DNA from: Alteromonadaceae bacterium Bs31
Lineage (GTDB): Bacteria > Pseudomonadota > Gammaproteobacteria > Pseudomonadales > Cellvibrionaceae
DNA: 64,000 nt
Assembly: GCA_900177435.1 (NCBI GenBank)
Contig: FXAI01000004.1
Coordinates: 248,001-312,000, forward strand
Direction: 5' to 3'
Part shown: piece after piece, positions 1 to 8,491 of the stretch
Layout of the letters: each line of letters starts with the position of its first letter
Position numbering within the stretch: the first letter of the stretch is position 1
Program-made: the position numbers and the translations under genes
The notes under the pieces: generated by a model
What the model saw: only the letters and a program-made list of their open reading frames with translations
Told to the model about the DNA's origin: nothing
Databases searched by the model: none

Positions 1-1023
1 ACGATCGCCAGCATGCAGAGGCCTGTCAAAGCTGTAATCGCCCACGACATCTCCAGCCAGACAGCTAGGGCCGCCAAGCCGGTAGGTATAAGGTTTTTTT
101 CCTGCGTCTGCCGCGCCGGTGAGTACTGGTCGATAAGGCATTTCCAGCACATCGGGCATATGGCAGGTTGCTGAAGCGTCGATGATGGCGATATCCATCG
201 AGTTGTGCAGGGTGTCCAGTACCTCTGTAACCAGTACGCCTGCGTTAAGCGCTATTGCCTCTCCCGGTTCCAGATAAACCTCCACATTGTATTTTTGACG
301 GAAGGCTTTAATTCTATGGATGAGCTTTTCCCGGTCGTAATCTTCTCGGGTAATGTGGTGGCCGCCACCAAAATTCACCCAGTTTACCTGGTGTAAATAC
401 TGGCCGTAATTTTTTTCGATGGCGTCAAGTGTACGTGCCAAGGGGTCGAAATTATGCTCGCACAGGGTGTGAAAGTGCAGCCCACTCAGGCCTTGAAAAT
501 TTAACTGTGCCATATCCTCTATACGTATGCCCATGCGTGAACAGGGCGCACACGGGTCATACAATGGCGTTTCACCTTCGGAATGTTGAGGGTTTATTCT
601 TACGCCAAAGGACAGTTTCTCTTTGCTGTTTTTATAGCTTAGAGCCTGTTCTCTATAGTGCGCCCACTGGCTGCATGAATTAAAAACCACGTGGTCTGAG
701 AGTTCTACAATCTGTGCAAACTCCTGGGGCCGAAAAGCTGCCGCGTAGCTGTGCACCTCGCCATTAAATTCCTCTCTGCCCAACTTTGCTTCGTTGAGGC
801 CGCTGGCACAAACCCCCTTGAGGTATTTCATTACCAGGGGGGCCAGTGAATACATGGAGAAGGCTTTTAAGGCCAGTAATATCTTTGCGCCGCTTTGCTC
901 CTGTACGTAGTGCAATATGCGAAGGTTGTCTTCGATTTTTGCTTCGTCCACTACGTAACAGGGGCTTGGCAGAGAGTGTAGGTCGAGCTTGTCAAAGCCA
1001 TGGGCGAGCTGCTTGAAACTCAT
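1..1023 (-). CDS. nspC: Carboxynorspermidine decarboxylase NspC (3' end beyond window)
   Basis: A continuous minus-strand frame runs from an ATG at 1023 off the left edge, giving 341 codons of a protein normally near 380. It is a PLP-dependent fold-III decarboxylase that converts carboxynorspermidine or carboxyspermidine to the triamine. Visible marks are ALKAF with the probable PLP lysine at residue 53, the NFGGGHH glycine loop, the EPGEA motif and the family signature CLAGD close to the edge. Its start codon overlaps the stop of the upstream dehydrogenase as TAATG, so the two are translationally coupled. With speA further upstream this makes a polyamine operon. The family call is firm; whether norspermidine or spermidine is the product cannot be read from sequence. 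Confidence 0.9.
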   Translation of the reverse strand, partial: MSFKQLAHGFDKLDLHSLPSPCYVVDEAKIEDNLRILHYVQEQSGAKILLALKAFSMYSLAPLVMKYLKGVCASGLNEAKLGREEFNGEVHSYAAAFRPQEFAQIVELSDHVVFNSCSQWAHYREQALSYKNSKEKLSFGVRINPQHSEGETPLYDPCAPCSRMGIRIEDMAQLNFQGLSGLHFHTLCEHNFDPLARTLDAIEKNYGQYLHQVNWVNFGGGHHITREDYDREKLIHRIKAFRQKYNVEVYLEPGEAIALNAGVLVTEVLDTLHNSMDIAIIDASATCHMPDVLEMPYRPVLTGAADAGKKPYTYRLGGPSCLAGDVVGDYSFDRPLHAGDR

Positions 1024-2222
1024 TAACGGCTAAGCCCTGTAGTATCCAGCTCGACAACTGTCCAGGGCAGCCCGTACTTATTGAGGTCTTCCATAAACGG
1101 GTCTGGATCGAACTGTTCCATATTCCATACGCCCGGTTTTTTCCATTTGCCTTCCAGCATCATTTTTGCGCCGATCATGGCCGGCACTCCGGTGGTATAG
1201 GAAATTGCCTGTGATTTTACTTCTTGGTAGCAGGTTTCATGGTCGCAGATGTTGTACACATATACGGTTTTTTCTACGCCGTTTTTAATACCTTTCGCCA
1301 CGCAACCGATGCAGGTTCGCCCTTTGGTAAGTGGGCCGAGGCTGGAGGGGTCGGGTAGTACCGCTTTAAGAAATTGTAGCGGAACAATATCTACTCCCTG
1401 GTAGTTAACGGGTTCAATACCGGTCATGCCAACGTTTTGTAAAACGTCCAGGTGCTTAAGATAGTTTTCGGAAAATGTCATCCAGAAGCGGGCACGTTTT
1501 ATTTCAGGGAAATGCTTGGTTAGGGATTCCAGTTCTTCGTGATACATGAGATAAATATCACGCTCACCAATACCTTCAGGGAAATGATAGCTGTCTTTGA
1601 CCGACAGGGGATCGGTTTCTACCCACTCACCGTTTTGCCAGTAACGACCTTTTGCGGTGACTTCCCGAATATTAATTTCCGGGTTGAAGTTTGTTGCGAA
1701 GGGCTGGCCGTGGTCGCCGGCATTGCAATCGATAATATCCAGTTCGTGGATTTCATCGAGGTAGTGTTTGCGCAGGTAGGCGGTGTAAACATTCGTAACG
1801 CCGGGGTCAAAGCCGCTCCCGAGTAAAGCCATAAGGCCTGCCTTCTCAAATTTTTCCTGATAGGCCCATTGCCAGCTGTATTCAAACTTTGCTTCGTTGG
1901 GGGGCTCGTAGTTGGCAGTATCGAGGTAATCTACCCTGGCATTCAGGCAGGCATCCATAATGGGAAGGTCCTGATAGGGAAGCGCTACGTTGATCACCAG
2001 GTCGGGTTTTTCTTTTTCCAGCAGTGCTGTCATTTGTGCAACATCATCGGCATCCACTTGGGCGGTGCGAATCTCCCGCGAGAGTTGTTGCGCAATGGCT
2101 TTACATTTTGTTTCGTTGCGGCTTGCCAGAATGATCTCATCAAACACATTGGCCAGTTGAGCGCACTTATGGGTAACTACGCCACCAACGCCACCAGCAC
2201 CGACAATAATTACTTTGCTCAT
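1023..2222 (-). CDS. Carboxynorspermidine/carboxyspermidine dehydrogenase (saccharopine dehydrogenase family)
   Basis: A 399-residue protein of the saccharopine dehydrogenase-like family. It starts with a Rossmann motif, GAGGVGG at residues 8-14, for NADPH. In the alternative polyamine pathway this enzyme reductively condenses aspartate semialdehyde with diaminopropane or putrescine to give the carboxylated triamine. The assignment rests on the fold, the length (about 400) and its place directly before nspC, with which it shares a TAATG stop/start overlap. It lies 44 bp after speA, which would supply agmatine and, after hydrolysis elsewhere in the genome, putrescine. Cytoplasmic. The name LYS1-like is sometimes given to the family, but the neighbours argue strongly for the polyamine role. 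Confidence 0.88.
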   Translation of the reverse strand: MSKVIIVGAGGVGGVVTHKCAQLANVFDEIILASRNETKCKAIAQQLSREIRTAQVDADDVAQMTALLEKEKPDLVINVALPYQDLPIMDACLNARVDYLDTANYEPPNEAKFEYSWQWAYQEKFEKAGLMALLGSGFDPGVTNVYTAYLRKHYLDEIHELDIIDCNAGDHGQPFATNFNPEINIREVTAKGRYWQNGEWVETDPLSVKDSYHFPEGIGERDIYLMYHEELESLTKHFPEIKRARFWMTFSENYLKHLDVLQNVGMTGIEPVNYQGVDIVPLQFLKAVLPDPSSLGPLTKGRTCIGCVAKGIKNGVEKTVYVYNICDHETCYQEVKSQAISYTTGVPAMIGAKMMLEGKWKKPGVWNMEQFDPDPFMEDLNKYGLPWTVVELDTTGLSR

Positions 2223-2266
2223 GTTGGTTTCCTCAAATTAAATTCGTTATAGCAGGTTTGCGTGCA

Positions 2267-4186
2267 CTACTCTTTTTCGTAGTAAGTGTAGCCCTGCATA
2301 CTGGCAGAGAAGGCTTTCATGATGGTTTGCCTTTCGGAGGCAGAAATTCGCCCTTGTTTTACGGCTCTCTCTGCTATTTTTCTGAACTTCTCGCGCAGGT
2401 TTTGCGGGTTGTATTCCACGTAGCTCAGCACGTCTGCGATACTGTCCCCTTCAATTTCATCGGCGAACTCATAGCTGCCGTCTTCGTTGAAGCGTACGCT
2501 GGCCACATTGGTATCGCCGAACAGGTTATGCAGATCCCCCAGTGTTTCCTGGTAGGCGCCCACCAGAAATACGCCAATGTAATACTCCTGGCCTTCAATT
2601 AAAGGATGAAGCGGCAGGCTGGTTTTTGGATTGTTGATGCTGGTAAAGCGATCTATGCGCCCATCGCAGTCGCAGGTAATATCGGCAATGATGGCTTCGC
2701 GTGTGGGAGCTTCGTCCAGCCGGTGGATGGGTACGATGGGAAATATTTGGTCTATAGCCCAAACGTCTGGCAGGGATTGAAACAGGCTGAAGTTGCAGTA
2801 GTAAATATCTGAAAGGTGCTCGCGTAATTTTCTGATTTCTTTCGGCGCTCTTGGAGCGTCTTCCGCCACTTCGATTATGCGTTCGAGAATAACTAAAAAC
2901 AGGTTTTCCGCCAGGGATCTGGAGCGCAGGTTGATTTGCCCACGTTTAAATAATTCACGCACTTCGTCCCGGTAGAATAAGCCATCGTTGTAGCACTCTT
3001 GCAGGTTTTTAACACTGATGTGCTCGAGTGTTTCTTTCAGGTTATGTATTAACTGGTGCTCTGTTTCGGGTATGGCGCTGGGTAATGAACCAGGGGTGTA
3101 GCTTGCAACGTCCAGCACGTTAAATACCAGCACAGAGGAGTAGGCGATGGTGGCTCGGCCGGATTCCGTAATAATAGTGGGGTGTGTGATGTTTTCCGGG
3201 TCCAGAGTGCTTATCACCACATCGACGATATCCGCACAATACTCGTCCAGTGTGTAGTTTTTGGAGTGGATGTAGTTGGTTTTACTGCCGTCGTAATCCA
3301 CTGCCAGCCCGCCGCCAAGGTCCAGGAAACCCATGGCTGCGCCTTCCCTAACCAGGTCCATATACACCTGGCACGCTTCCACCACGCCATTTCGAATATC
3401 CCGAATATTGGGTATTTGCGAGCCCAGGTGATAGTGCAGTAATTGCAGGCAGTCCAGCATACCCTCTGTTTTTAACTGGTCTACAACGTCAACCAGCTGT
3501 GCTATAGACAAGCCGAATATGCTGCGATCGCCACTGGTAGCATTCCAGTGCCCGCCAACCACAGAGGCCAGCTTCACCCTTACACCAATAAGGGGTTTGA
3601 TACCCAAGGCGCGACTGCGCTCAAGAATGATGGGTAGCTCTGTGGGTGTTTCCAATACAAAAAAACAGCTATAGCCTATTTTGCGAGCTTGCAGGCCCAG
3701 GTCGATAAACTCCTGATCTTTATAGCCATTGCATACGATGTTGGCCTCTTTGGACTCAATATGGGCGAGTGCAATAATCAACTCTGCCTTGGAGCCGGCT
3801 TCCAGACCGTGGCCGTAGCGCGCGCCCACCTCCGCAATCTCCTCGATGACATGGCACTGCTGGTTTACCTTAATAGGGAAAACGCCTCGGTACTCGCCTT
3901 TATAGCCACTGGCTGCAATCGCAGCGTTAAAAGCGTCGTTAAGGCGACAGATCTGTTGTTCTAGCAAATCTTCGAAGCGCAGTAGTACCGGCGCATCCAG
4001 CCCTCGTTCTTTAACATCCTGCATAATCTGCAGAAGCGGCACGTCGCGTGTGCTTGCTGTGTTGTTGGAGCTGACTGTGAGAAGCCCTTTGTCTGAGATA
4101 CCGAAGTACCCGGCTCCCCAGTCATCCACCCCATAGAGATCTGAAGCGTGCTGTTTGGTCCAGTGCTGGTTAAATGGTTTGTTCAA
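2267..4186 (-). CDS. speA: Biosynthetic arginine decarboxylase SpeA
   Basis: A 639-residue PLP enzyme of the SpeA type (usual length 630-660) that converts arginine to agmatine and CO2. GVFPIKVNQQ carries the probable PLP lysine at residue 106; DLGGGLAVDYDG is the glycine-rich phosphate-binding region; ITCDCDGRID near residue 525 holds the conserved cysteine and aspartate of the second active-site half. It is first in a minus-strand unit with the carboxy(nor)spermidine dehydrogenase and nspC. The set implies that putrescine made from arginine feeds a carboxyspermidine route rather than SpeD/SpeE. No agmatinase or agmatine deiminase lies in the window. Confidence 0.96.
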   Translation of the reverse strand: MNKPFNQHWTKQHASDLYGVDDWGAGYFGISDKGLLTVSSNNTASTRDVPLLQIMQDVKERGLDAPVLLRFEDLLEQQICRLNDAFNAAIAASGYKGEYRGVFPIKVNQQCHVIEEIAEVGARYGHGLEAGSKAELIIALAHIESKEANIVCNGYKDQEFIDLGLQARKIGYSCFFVLETPTELPIILERSRALGIKPLIGVRVKLASVVGGHWNATSGDRSIFGLSIAQLVDVVDQLKTEGMLDCLQLLHYHLGSQIPNIRDIRNGVVEACQVYMDLVREGAAMGFLDLGGGLAVDYDGSKTNYIHSKNYTLDEYCADIVDVVISTLDPENITHPTIITESGRATIAYSSVLVFNVLDVASYTPGSLPSAIPETEHQLIHNLKETLEHISVKNLQECYNDGLFYRDEVRELFKRGQINLRSRSLAENLFLVILERIIEVAEDAPRAPKEIRKLREHLSDIYYCNFSLFQSLPDVWAIDQIFPIVPIHRLDEAPTREAIIADITCDCDGRIDRFTSINNPKTSLPLHPLIEGQEYYIGVFLVGAYQETLGDLHNLFGDTNVASVRFNEDGSYEFADEIEGDSIADVLSYVEYNPQNLREKFRKIAERAVKQGRISASERQTIMKAFSASMQGYTYYEKE

Positions 4187-4530
4187 GGAGTATGTTCACC
4201 TGAGTAAAAAATCAAACACTAACAGCCCGCGCAAAGTGCTGGCCCATCCAAGGCATAAGGAGGAGTGGCTGTTAACAATGATCTGGCTTGTTGAGCGCCG
4301 GCAGGATGGAGCCTGTAGGCGAAAATCGAGCGGATTCTAGCTCGAAATCTGAGCTTATGCACGTGAAACTTTGAGGCTCGCAGAAGGGCTCTCAGAAGGG
4401 CTCTCAGAAGGGCTCGTCGAAGGGCTTGCCGGGCAAGCCTCCGCACATTCGATAGAGAGTATAATTTGAGTATCAGGAGCTGCTCACACGCAGTTCTGCA
4501 TAGCGAAGCAAGCTCTTGACCGTAATGGAT
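4187..4530. other. Intergenic stretch with a short tandem repeat
   Basis: This 344-bp gap separates two minus-strand genes. It should hold the speA promoter and the end of the hibernation-factor transcript. I see no convincing -35/-10 pair. It contains four copies of a 12-bp repeat (4381-4428) and, next to them, an inverted repeat with 7-bp arms (4423-4429 and 4433-4439) that has no T-run on either side. Confidence 0.6.
4381..4428. repeat. 12-bp tandem repeat, four copies
   Basis: Units at 4381, 4393, 4405 and 4417 read cagaagggctct, an identical copy, one with a single change, and a more diverged one. Because 12 is divisible by three, an open frame on the minus strand shows a repeated Arg-Ala-Leu-Leu pattern, which is why a spurious ORF appears here. 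Probably replication slippage. Confidence 0.9.
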
Positions 4531-4848
4531 TTAATGGCGAGAGGTTTTTCGCCGATTTGACTCCTCCTTCAATTTTCGTTCACACGTGGCGAAAGCATCA
4601 CGCACGGCAATATGAACCGAAGGGTCGTCGTTGCTTACGGTTATGGGGGCTCCAGCAAGGCCTAGTTCAATAGACGCGCGGAACATTTTTCCTTTGTGTT
4701 TGTGATTATGGGGGCTATCTAAAACTACTCGGCTATGGAGTATGCAATCTGAATAGCGATGCAGTTTGTCAATTTTCTTTTGAATGGTAGCGTTAAGAGC
4801 TGCGGAAGGATCAAGATCGCGGTAAACAACATTAATACTTGACTTCAT
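4531..4848 (-). CDS. Ribosome hibernation factor, HPF/RaiA family
   Basis: A 105-residue protein when started at the ATG at 4848, which has a strong GGAGG site 8 nt upstream; a longer frame to 4911 lacks such support. It shows the S30EA/sigma-54 modulation fold pattern: an N-terminal beta strand, a helix with IQKKIDKLHRY, a strand pair rich in His/Lys (HNHKHKGK), and a C-terminal helix with AVRDAFATCERKLKEE. Members bind the decoding centre of idle ribosomes in stationary phase or stress. It is the short form without the C-terminal dimerisation domain. It is not next to rpoN, so I do not choose between hpf and raiA. Confidence 0.82.
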   Translation of the reverse strand: MKSSINVVYRDLDPSAALNATIQKKIDKLHRYSDCILHSRVVLDSPHNHKHKGKMFRASIELGLAGAPITVSNDDPSVHIAVRDAFATCERKLKEESNRRKTSRH

Positions 4849-5129
4849 AGGCAAACCTCCATCAGTGCCAGTGACGACTATTGAAATATAAAAGGTGGGC
4901 CCACAAACCAATCATCGCGGTTTACAAAAATAATTCAAGTAATTTTTAAGAATATTTAAAGCAGTTGTTATATTAAAAAAAGAATATGATTACCCGTTGG
5001 CAAAAATGCCATACTGGGTATAAGGTGAATTAATAACAATAAGCTACTGTACCGCGCGCTAATTCGTATCAAAATAAGGGAATTAGCAGGGTTTCAAGTG
5101 GCAAGAGTGCAGGATCGAGGAAACAGAGT

Positions 5130-6107
5130 ATGGATAAAAAAAATATGGCCACGAAGGTCGTGTTCATTAACGGTGGCACGGGGTTTATCGGTCGAGCCTT
5201 GTGCTCAGCGCTGCTAAAGGACAGGTCAACAATCTTTAGCGGTGAGCGACATTGTGATGGTGCCAATCTATTAAAAGATGAGCCGGACTTCGCTCTCTAT
5301 GTGCAAACACGTATGCCAAGCCACCACCGGCATCGCTTTATCAATTTTGTTTCCTCTTATAGTGCGCTTCCCGAAAACATTGTTCCTGACATTGTTATTA
5401 ATCTCGCTGGCGCGCCCATTGCCGACAAGCGATGGACTGCGCAGCGCAAGAAAGTCTTGTTAGATAGCCGTATTCGTTTGACAGAAAACCTTTATCGCTC
5501 GGTAAAGGTGAAAGGACATTCGCCAGTTTTAATCAGTGCTTCAGCCATTGGCTTTTACGGGGTAAGAGGTGACGAGGCTCTTAGTGAGCATAGTGAAAAG
5601 GGGCAAGGTTTTGCATCAGAGTTGTGCAGTGGGTGGGAAGATGCTGCATTACAATTCACTGATTTGGGTTCCCGTGTGTGTATTTTTCGCATCGGCGTTG
5701 TTTTAGGTGCAAAAGGTGGAGCCTTAAGGAAAATGGTGCCCTTGTTTAAGCTTGGTTTGGGTGGCCCTATTGCCACAGGTATGCAGTGGATGTCCTGGAT
5801 ACATATTTGTGATCTGGTTCGATTAATTACCACAGCAATTTCCAATGAAAATTACTCCGGCGTCTTTAATGCGACAGCACCAGAGCCGGTGAGACAAAAA
5901 GAATTTGCTGACCAGCTGGCGAACACCCTGGGTCGAAAAGCACTCTTGCCGACACCGGGGTTTATGTTGCGATTAGTTTTCGGACAAATGGCGGAAGAAT
6001 TGCTGATTGGCGGGCAGCGGGTATTGCCTGAAAAGGTGCTCGCCCAAGACTTTAGCTATTGTCATAGCTCGGTAGCTTCTGCGCTGAAGGATATAGATTT
6101 CAGCTAA
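5130..6107 (+). CDS. TIGR01777 family epimerase (YfcH-like, extended SDR)
   Basis: A 325-residue NAD(P)-binding protein. The Rossmann motif GGTGFIGR lies at residues 15-22, followed by the family-specific stretch NLAGAPIADKRW and SASAIGFYG with the SDR tyrosine. The C-terminal DUF1731-type region contains LLIGGQRVLPEKV. The start at 5130 has GAGGAA 7 nt upstream; a second in-frame ATG five codons later is possible. Related proteins (YfcH, SDR39U1) have no settled substrate. It stands alone between a divergent hibernation factor and a small heat-shock gene. Confidence 0.88.
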   Translation: MDKKNMATKVVFINGGTGFIGRALCSALLKDRSTIFSGERHCDGANLLKDEPDFALYVQTRMPSHHRHRFINFVSSYSALPENIVPDIVINLAGAPIADKRWTAQRKKVLLDSRIRLTENLYRSVKVKGHSPVLISASAIGFYGVRGDEALSEHSEKGQGFASELCSGWEDAALQFTDLGSRVCIFRIGVVLGAKGGALRKMVPLFKLGLGGPIATGMQWMSWIHICDLVRLITTAISNENYSGVFNATAPEPVRQKEFADQLANTLGRKALLPTPGFMLRLVFGQMAEELLIGGQRVLPEKVLAQDFSYCHSSVASALKDIDFS

Positions 6108-6122
6108 GTTTTTGTTTTCTCC

Positions 6123-6150
6123 CTTGAAATAATTTTCTCTGACCCTATCT
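6123..6150 (+). promoter_or_regulatory. Sigma-32 (heat-shock) promoter for the small heat-shock gene
   Basis: The -35 element CTTGAAA (6123-6129) is identical to the sigma-32 consensus. After a 13-bp spacer comes CCCTATCT (6143-6150), one mismatch from CCCCATnT. It lies about 150 bp before the Hsp20 start, leaving a leader of roughly 140 nt. Not tested by experiment. Confidence 0.8.
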
Positions 6151-6199
6151 CTCTATTGAGCTTGCTGAAAAGGGGCTCACAGGCGCTGCACAAGTCTTT

Positions 6200-6300
6200 T
6201 AGTGGCAGTGTATGCACTCGTGTAAAGCGCCATTTTATCGTTCGATCATTATGATGAACACAACTTAAGTAATATTGCTCACATTGAGGATATAATTATG
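6200..6300 (+). promoter_or_regulatory. Probable ROSE-type RNA thermometer in the ibpA-like leader
   Basis: The leader can fold as successive hairpins ending in one that hides the ribosome site. The first has TGGC (6203-6206) against GCCA (6229-6232), with AGTG/CACT inside. The second is 6240-6259 (GTTC..GAAC with ATCA/TGAT). In the last, TGCTC (6276-6280) faces GAGGA (6286-6290) across a 5-nt loop, with a G-G mismatch opposite the Shine-Dalgarno. A UUGCU-like strand with a G-G pair facing the SD is the hallmark of ROSE elements before small heat-shock genes. Inferred by eye, not by folding software. Confidence 0.65.
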
Positions 6301-6792
6301 CGTACTTTAGATTTTTCTCCCCTTTACCGTTCCGCTATTGGTTTTGATCGTATGGCGAATATGCTGGATAGTTTATCTCGCACAGATCAAAGTCAACCCA
6401 GCTATCCACCGTACAATATTGAATTAACCGGTGATGATCAATACCGAATTTCCATGGCTGTCGCTGGTTTCGAATTAGGCGAACTAAGCATTGAAACCAA
6501 GCAGAACAGCTTGAATGTTTCTGGTACCAAGTCAGAGCAAAAAGAGACGAGTCGCCAATTTTTACACCAAGGTATTGCGGCGCGCAATTTTGAGCGACGA
6601 TTTCAATTGGCAGACTATGTAAAAGTTACTGGTGCCGCTTTGGAAAATGGCCTATTGCACATTGAACTGGTTAGAGAGATACCAGAAGCAATGAAGCCTA
6701 GAACTATTGAAATTTCCAGTCAGGCGGGTTTGGCACCCATCGAGCAGCGGGCTGAGCTTAAGCAAGTTTCAGATCAAGACAAAGTTGCTTAA
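6298..6792 (+). CDS. ibpA: Small heat-shock protein, Hsp20/IbpA family
   Basis: A 164-residue ATP-independent chaperone that holds unfolding proteins for DnaK/ClpB. The N-terminus RTLDFSPLYRSAIGFDRM matches the IbpA/IbpB pattern; the alpha-crystallin domain spans about residues 38-130, with YRISMAVAGFE and ENGLLHIELVREIPE. A tail of about 30 residues follows. Start at 6298 with GAGGA 7 nt upstream. It is monocistronic in appearance: its own sigma-32 promoter before it and a strong terminator 13 bp after the stop. Family certain; the ibpA name rests on the N-terminus and the regulatory set-up. Confidence 0.92.
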   Translation: MRTLDFSPLYRSAIGFDRMANMLDSLSRTDQSQPSYPPYNIELTGDDQYRISMAVAGFELGELSIETKQNSLNVSGTKSEQKETSRQFLHQGIAARNFERRFQLADYVKVTGAALENGLLHIELVREIPEAMKPRTIEISSQAGLAPIEQRAELKQVSDQDKVA

Positions 6793-6804
6793 CCGTATCC
6801 TGGG

Positions 6805-6830
6805 AAGAGGCCTTTAAGGCCTCTTTTTCT
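6805..6830 (+). terminator. Rho-independent terminator after the small heat-shock gene
   Basis: A perfect palindrome with AAGAGGCC and GGCCTCTT arms around a 5-nt loop is followed by a T-rich run. It ends 2 bp before the ATG of the next gene, so any transcription of that gene from upstream must read through it. Confidence 0.9.
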
Positions 6831-6832
6831 TT

Positions 6833-7480
6833 ATGACCGGTCGCTCTTTTTCCTGCCCTCTATGCCACAGTGTTGAATGCACGGCTTACTACCAAGACAA
6901 ACGAAGGCACTACTATAAATGCAGTTGCTGTGCGCTGGTGTTTGTTCCCTCGCCTTACCATCTTTCTGAACAAATGGAAAAAGCAGAATACGATAAACAT
7001 CAGAATTCTCTTGATGACCCTGGTTATCGAACTTTTCTAAGCCGTTTGTTCGACCCTTTGCTTGACGGCCTGCCTGAAAACGCCAGGGGGTTGGACTTTG
7101 GTTGCGGTCCAGGGCCGGCTTTAGGGAAAATGTTTGAAGAGAGAGGCTGCCTTGTCGCATTGTACGATCAGTTCTATGCTCGCGATGCTAACGTGCTTCA
7201 AAAAAAATATGACTTTGTTACTGCAACCGAAGTTGTGGAACATTTGCGCCAGCCCTCTGAGAGCTTGCGCTTGATCTGGGATTTAATCGTTCCCTCTGGC
7301 TACTTTGGCCTAATGACCAAGCTGGTGATTAATAAAAAGCGCTTCAAATCCTGGCACTACAAAAATGATCCAACGCATATTATTTTTTTCTCAATAGACA
7401 CACTCAATTACTTGGCTAACAGTTGGAATGCAGAACTTTTTTGCGTGGCTGACGACGCATTTATTTTTCGAAAGCCTTAA
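6833..7480 (+). CDS. Class I SAM methyltransferase with N-terminal zinc-ribbon-like motif
   Basis: A 215-residue protein. CPLC at residues 8-11 and C30/C32/C33 form a probable zinc knuckle; GLDFGCGPG at 86-94 is SAM motif I, and TATEVVEHL with LIVPSGYFGLMT are the later motif-II/III positions. Proteins with this pattern are annotated only as methyltransferases; the substrate is unknown. The ATG sits 2-3 bp after the terminator of the heat-shock gene and has no good Shine-Dalgarno, which is odd. The zinc motif depends on this start, so a later start seems unlikely. It converges with the AraC gene, with 9 bp between the stops. Confidence 0.8.
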   Translation: MTGRSFSCPLCHSVECTAYYQDKRRHYYKCSCCALVFVPSPYHLSEQMEKAEYDKHQNSLDDPGYRTFLSRLFDPLLDGLPENARGLDFGCGPGPALGKMFEERGCLVALYDQFYARDANVLQKKYDFVTATEVVEHLRQPSESLRLIWDLIVPSGYFGLMTKLVINKKRFKSWHYKNDPTHIIFFSIDTLNYLANSWNAELFCVADDAFIFRKP

Positions 7481-7489
7481 GGAACCTCC

Positions 7490-8491
7490 TCAATATTCTG
7501 GTGTGAATAGCTTGGCTCTTACGGTGGTACGATATTGGCTGGGTGTGACGCCGTGTTTTTTCTTGAATAGCTGGGTAAAGTGGGCTGAATCCTGATAGCC
7601 GACCCGGTACATTATTTCGCTTACGTTTAAATTGGTGGTTTTTAATAAATCTTTTGCGCTGTTCAGGCGGATATTTTTCAGATAATCAGAGGGCGTGCAG
7701 GCGGTTGCTGTTTTGAAGCGGCGGTTAAAGGTGCGCGTGCTCATGCCAAAGTGTTCGGCAACTTCTGTCAGGCGGATTTCTTTGTTGAAGTTGTCTTGTA
7801 ACCAAACCTGGGCTTGCACAATATCTTCGTCTGCGTGAGCATTGTGAGTTTCCTGGAAGGCTCGGGAACTTTCGTATGCTCCTCGGATTTCGTGAAAAAA
7901 ATGCCGCTCCACATGACTGGCGATATTGCGGCTGAAATAGCGCTGAATAAAATAGATGGTTAAGTCCGCCAAAGAGTTAACACTCCCGGTGCAATAGATA
8001 TCTCCGGCCTGGGTTATAAAGTGATTTCTTTTAAGTTGAATATGTGGAAACTGTTGTTGAAATCGATCGAAGTAATACCAGTGGGTTGTGGCGGGTTTAT
8101 TGTCCAGCAGGCCTGCTTCGGCGAGGAACCAGCAACCGGTGCCTACTCCAGCGAGCAGGCTGCCCTTATCAAACTCTTTTTGTAACCACTTAATAGCGGA
8201 GGCGTTTTTGCGAACAATGGGCTCGGGGTTTCGCCATAAGGCAGGCAGGTAAATGATATCGGAAGAGGCAACTGAATGAATGTCTCCGTCCGGGGTGAGG
8301 GTAAGGCCCGTTTGGGTTCTTATGGGTGCACCGTCTGTGGAAACCAGGCTTATTTTCAGCTCGAGATTGCGTTTTTTATTATCGCCCGCTTTTGCTAAGG
8401 TTCGGGCGGCCTGAAGCTGCTCCATAGGCAGTGTGGCACTGGTGGCCAGCATGTTGTCGCAAAGCAGGAATGTGATCCTTAGTTCTTTCAT
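7490..8491 (-). CDS. GlxA-type AraC family transcriptional regulator
   Basis: A 333-residue regulator with two domains. Residues 1-190 are DJ-1/PfpI-like, with the nucleophile-elbow-like GVGTGCWFLA. Residues about 225-330 hold two AraC helix-turn-helix motifs, including LTEVAEHFGMSTRTFNRRF and the signature VGYQDSAHFTQLFKKKHGVTPSQYR. GlxA-type regulators often sense small metabolites, and targets are commonly adjacent or divergent. Here the divergent gene is the fabY-like ketosynthase. The start at 8491 is supported by the family's N-terminus (ITFLLCDNM). Confidence 0.9.
   Translation of the reverse strand: MKELRITFLLCDNMLATSATLPMEQLQAARTLAKAGDNKKRNLELKISLVSTDGAPIRTQTGLTLTPDGDIHSVASSDIIYLPALWRNPEPIVRKNASAIKWLQKEFDKGSLLAGVGTGCWFLAEAGLLDNKPATTHWYYFDRFQQQFPHIQLKRNHFITQAGDIYCTGSVNSLADLTIYFIQRYFSRNIASHVERHFFHEIRGAYESSRAFQETHNAHADEDIVQAQVWLQDNFNKEIRLTEVAEHFGMSTRTFNRRFKTATACTPSDYLKNIRLNSAKDLLKTTNLNVSEIMYRVGYQDSAHFTQLFKKKHGVTPSQYRTTVRAKLFTPEY

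Noticed and set aside
4219-4446. Open frame of 75 codons with repeated Arg-Ala-Leu-Leu
   Set aside because: The pattern comes from the 12-bp tandem repeat; no ribosome site, no known fold and poor composition.
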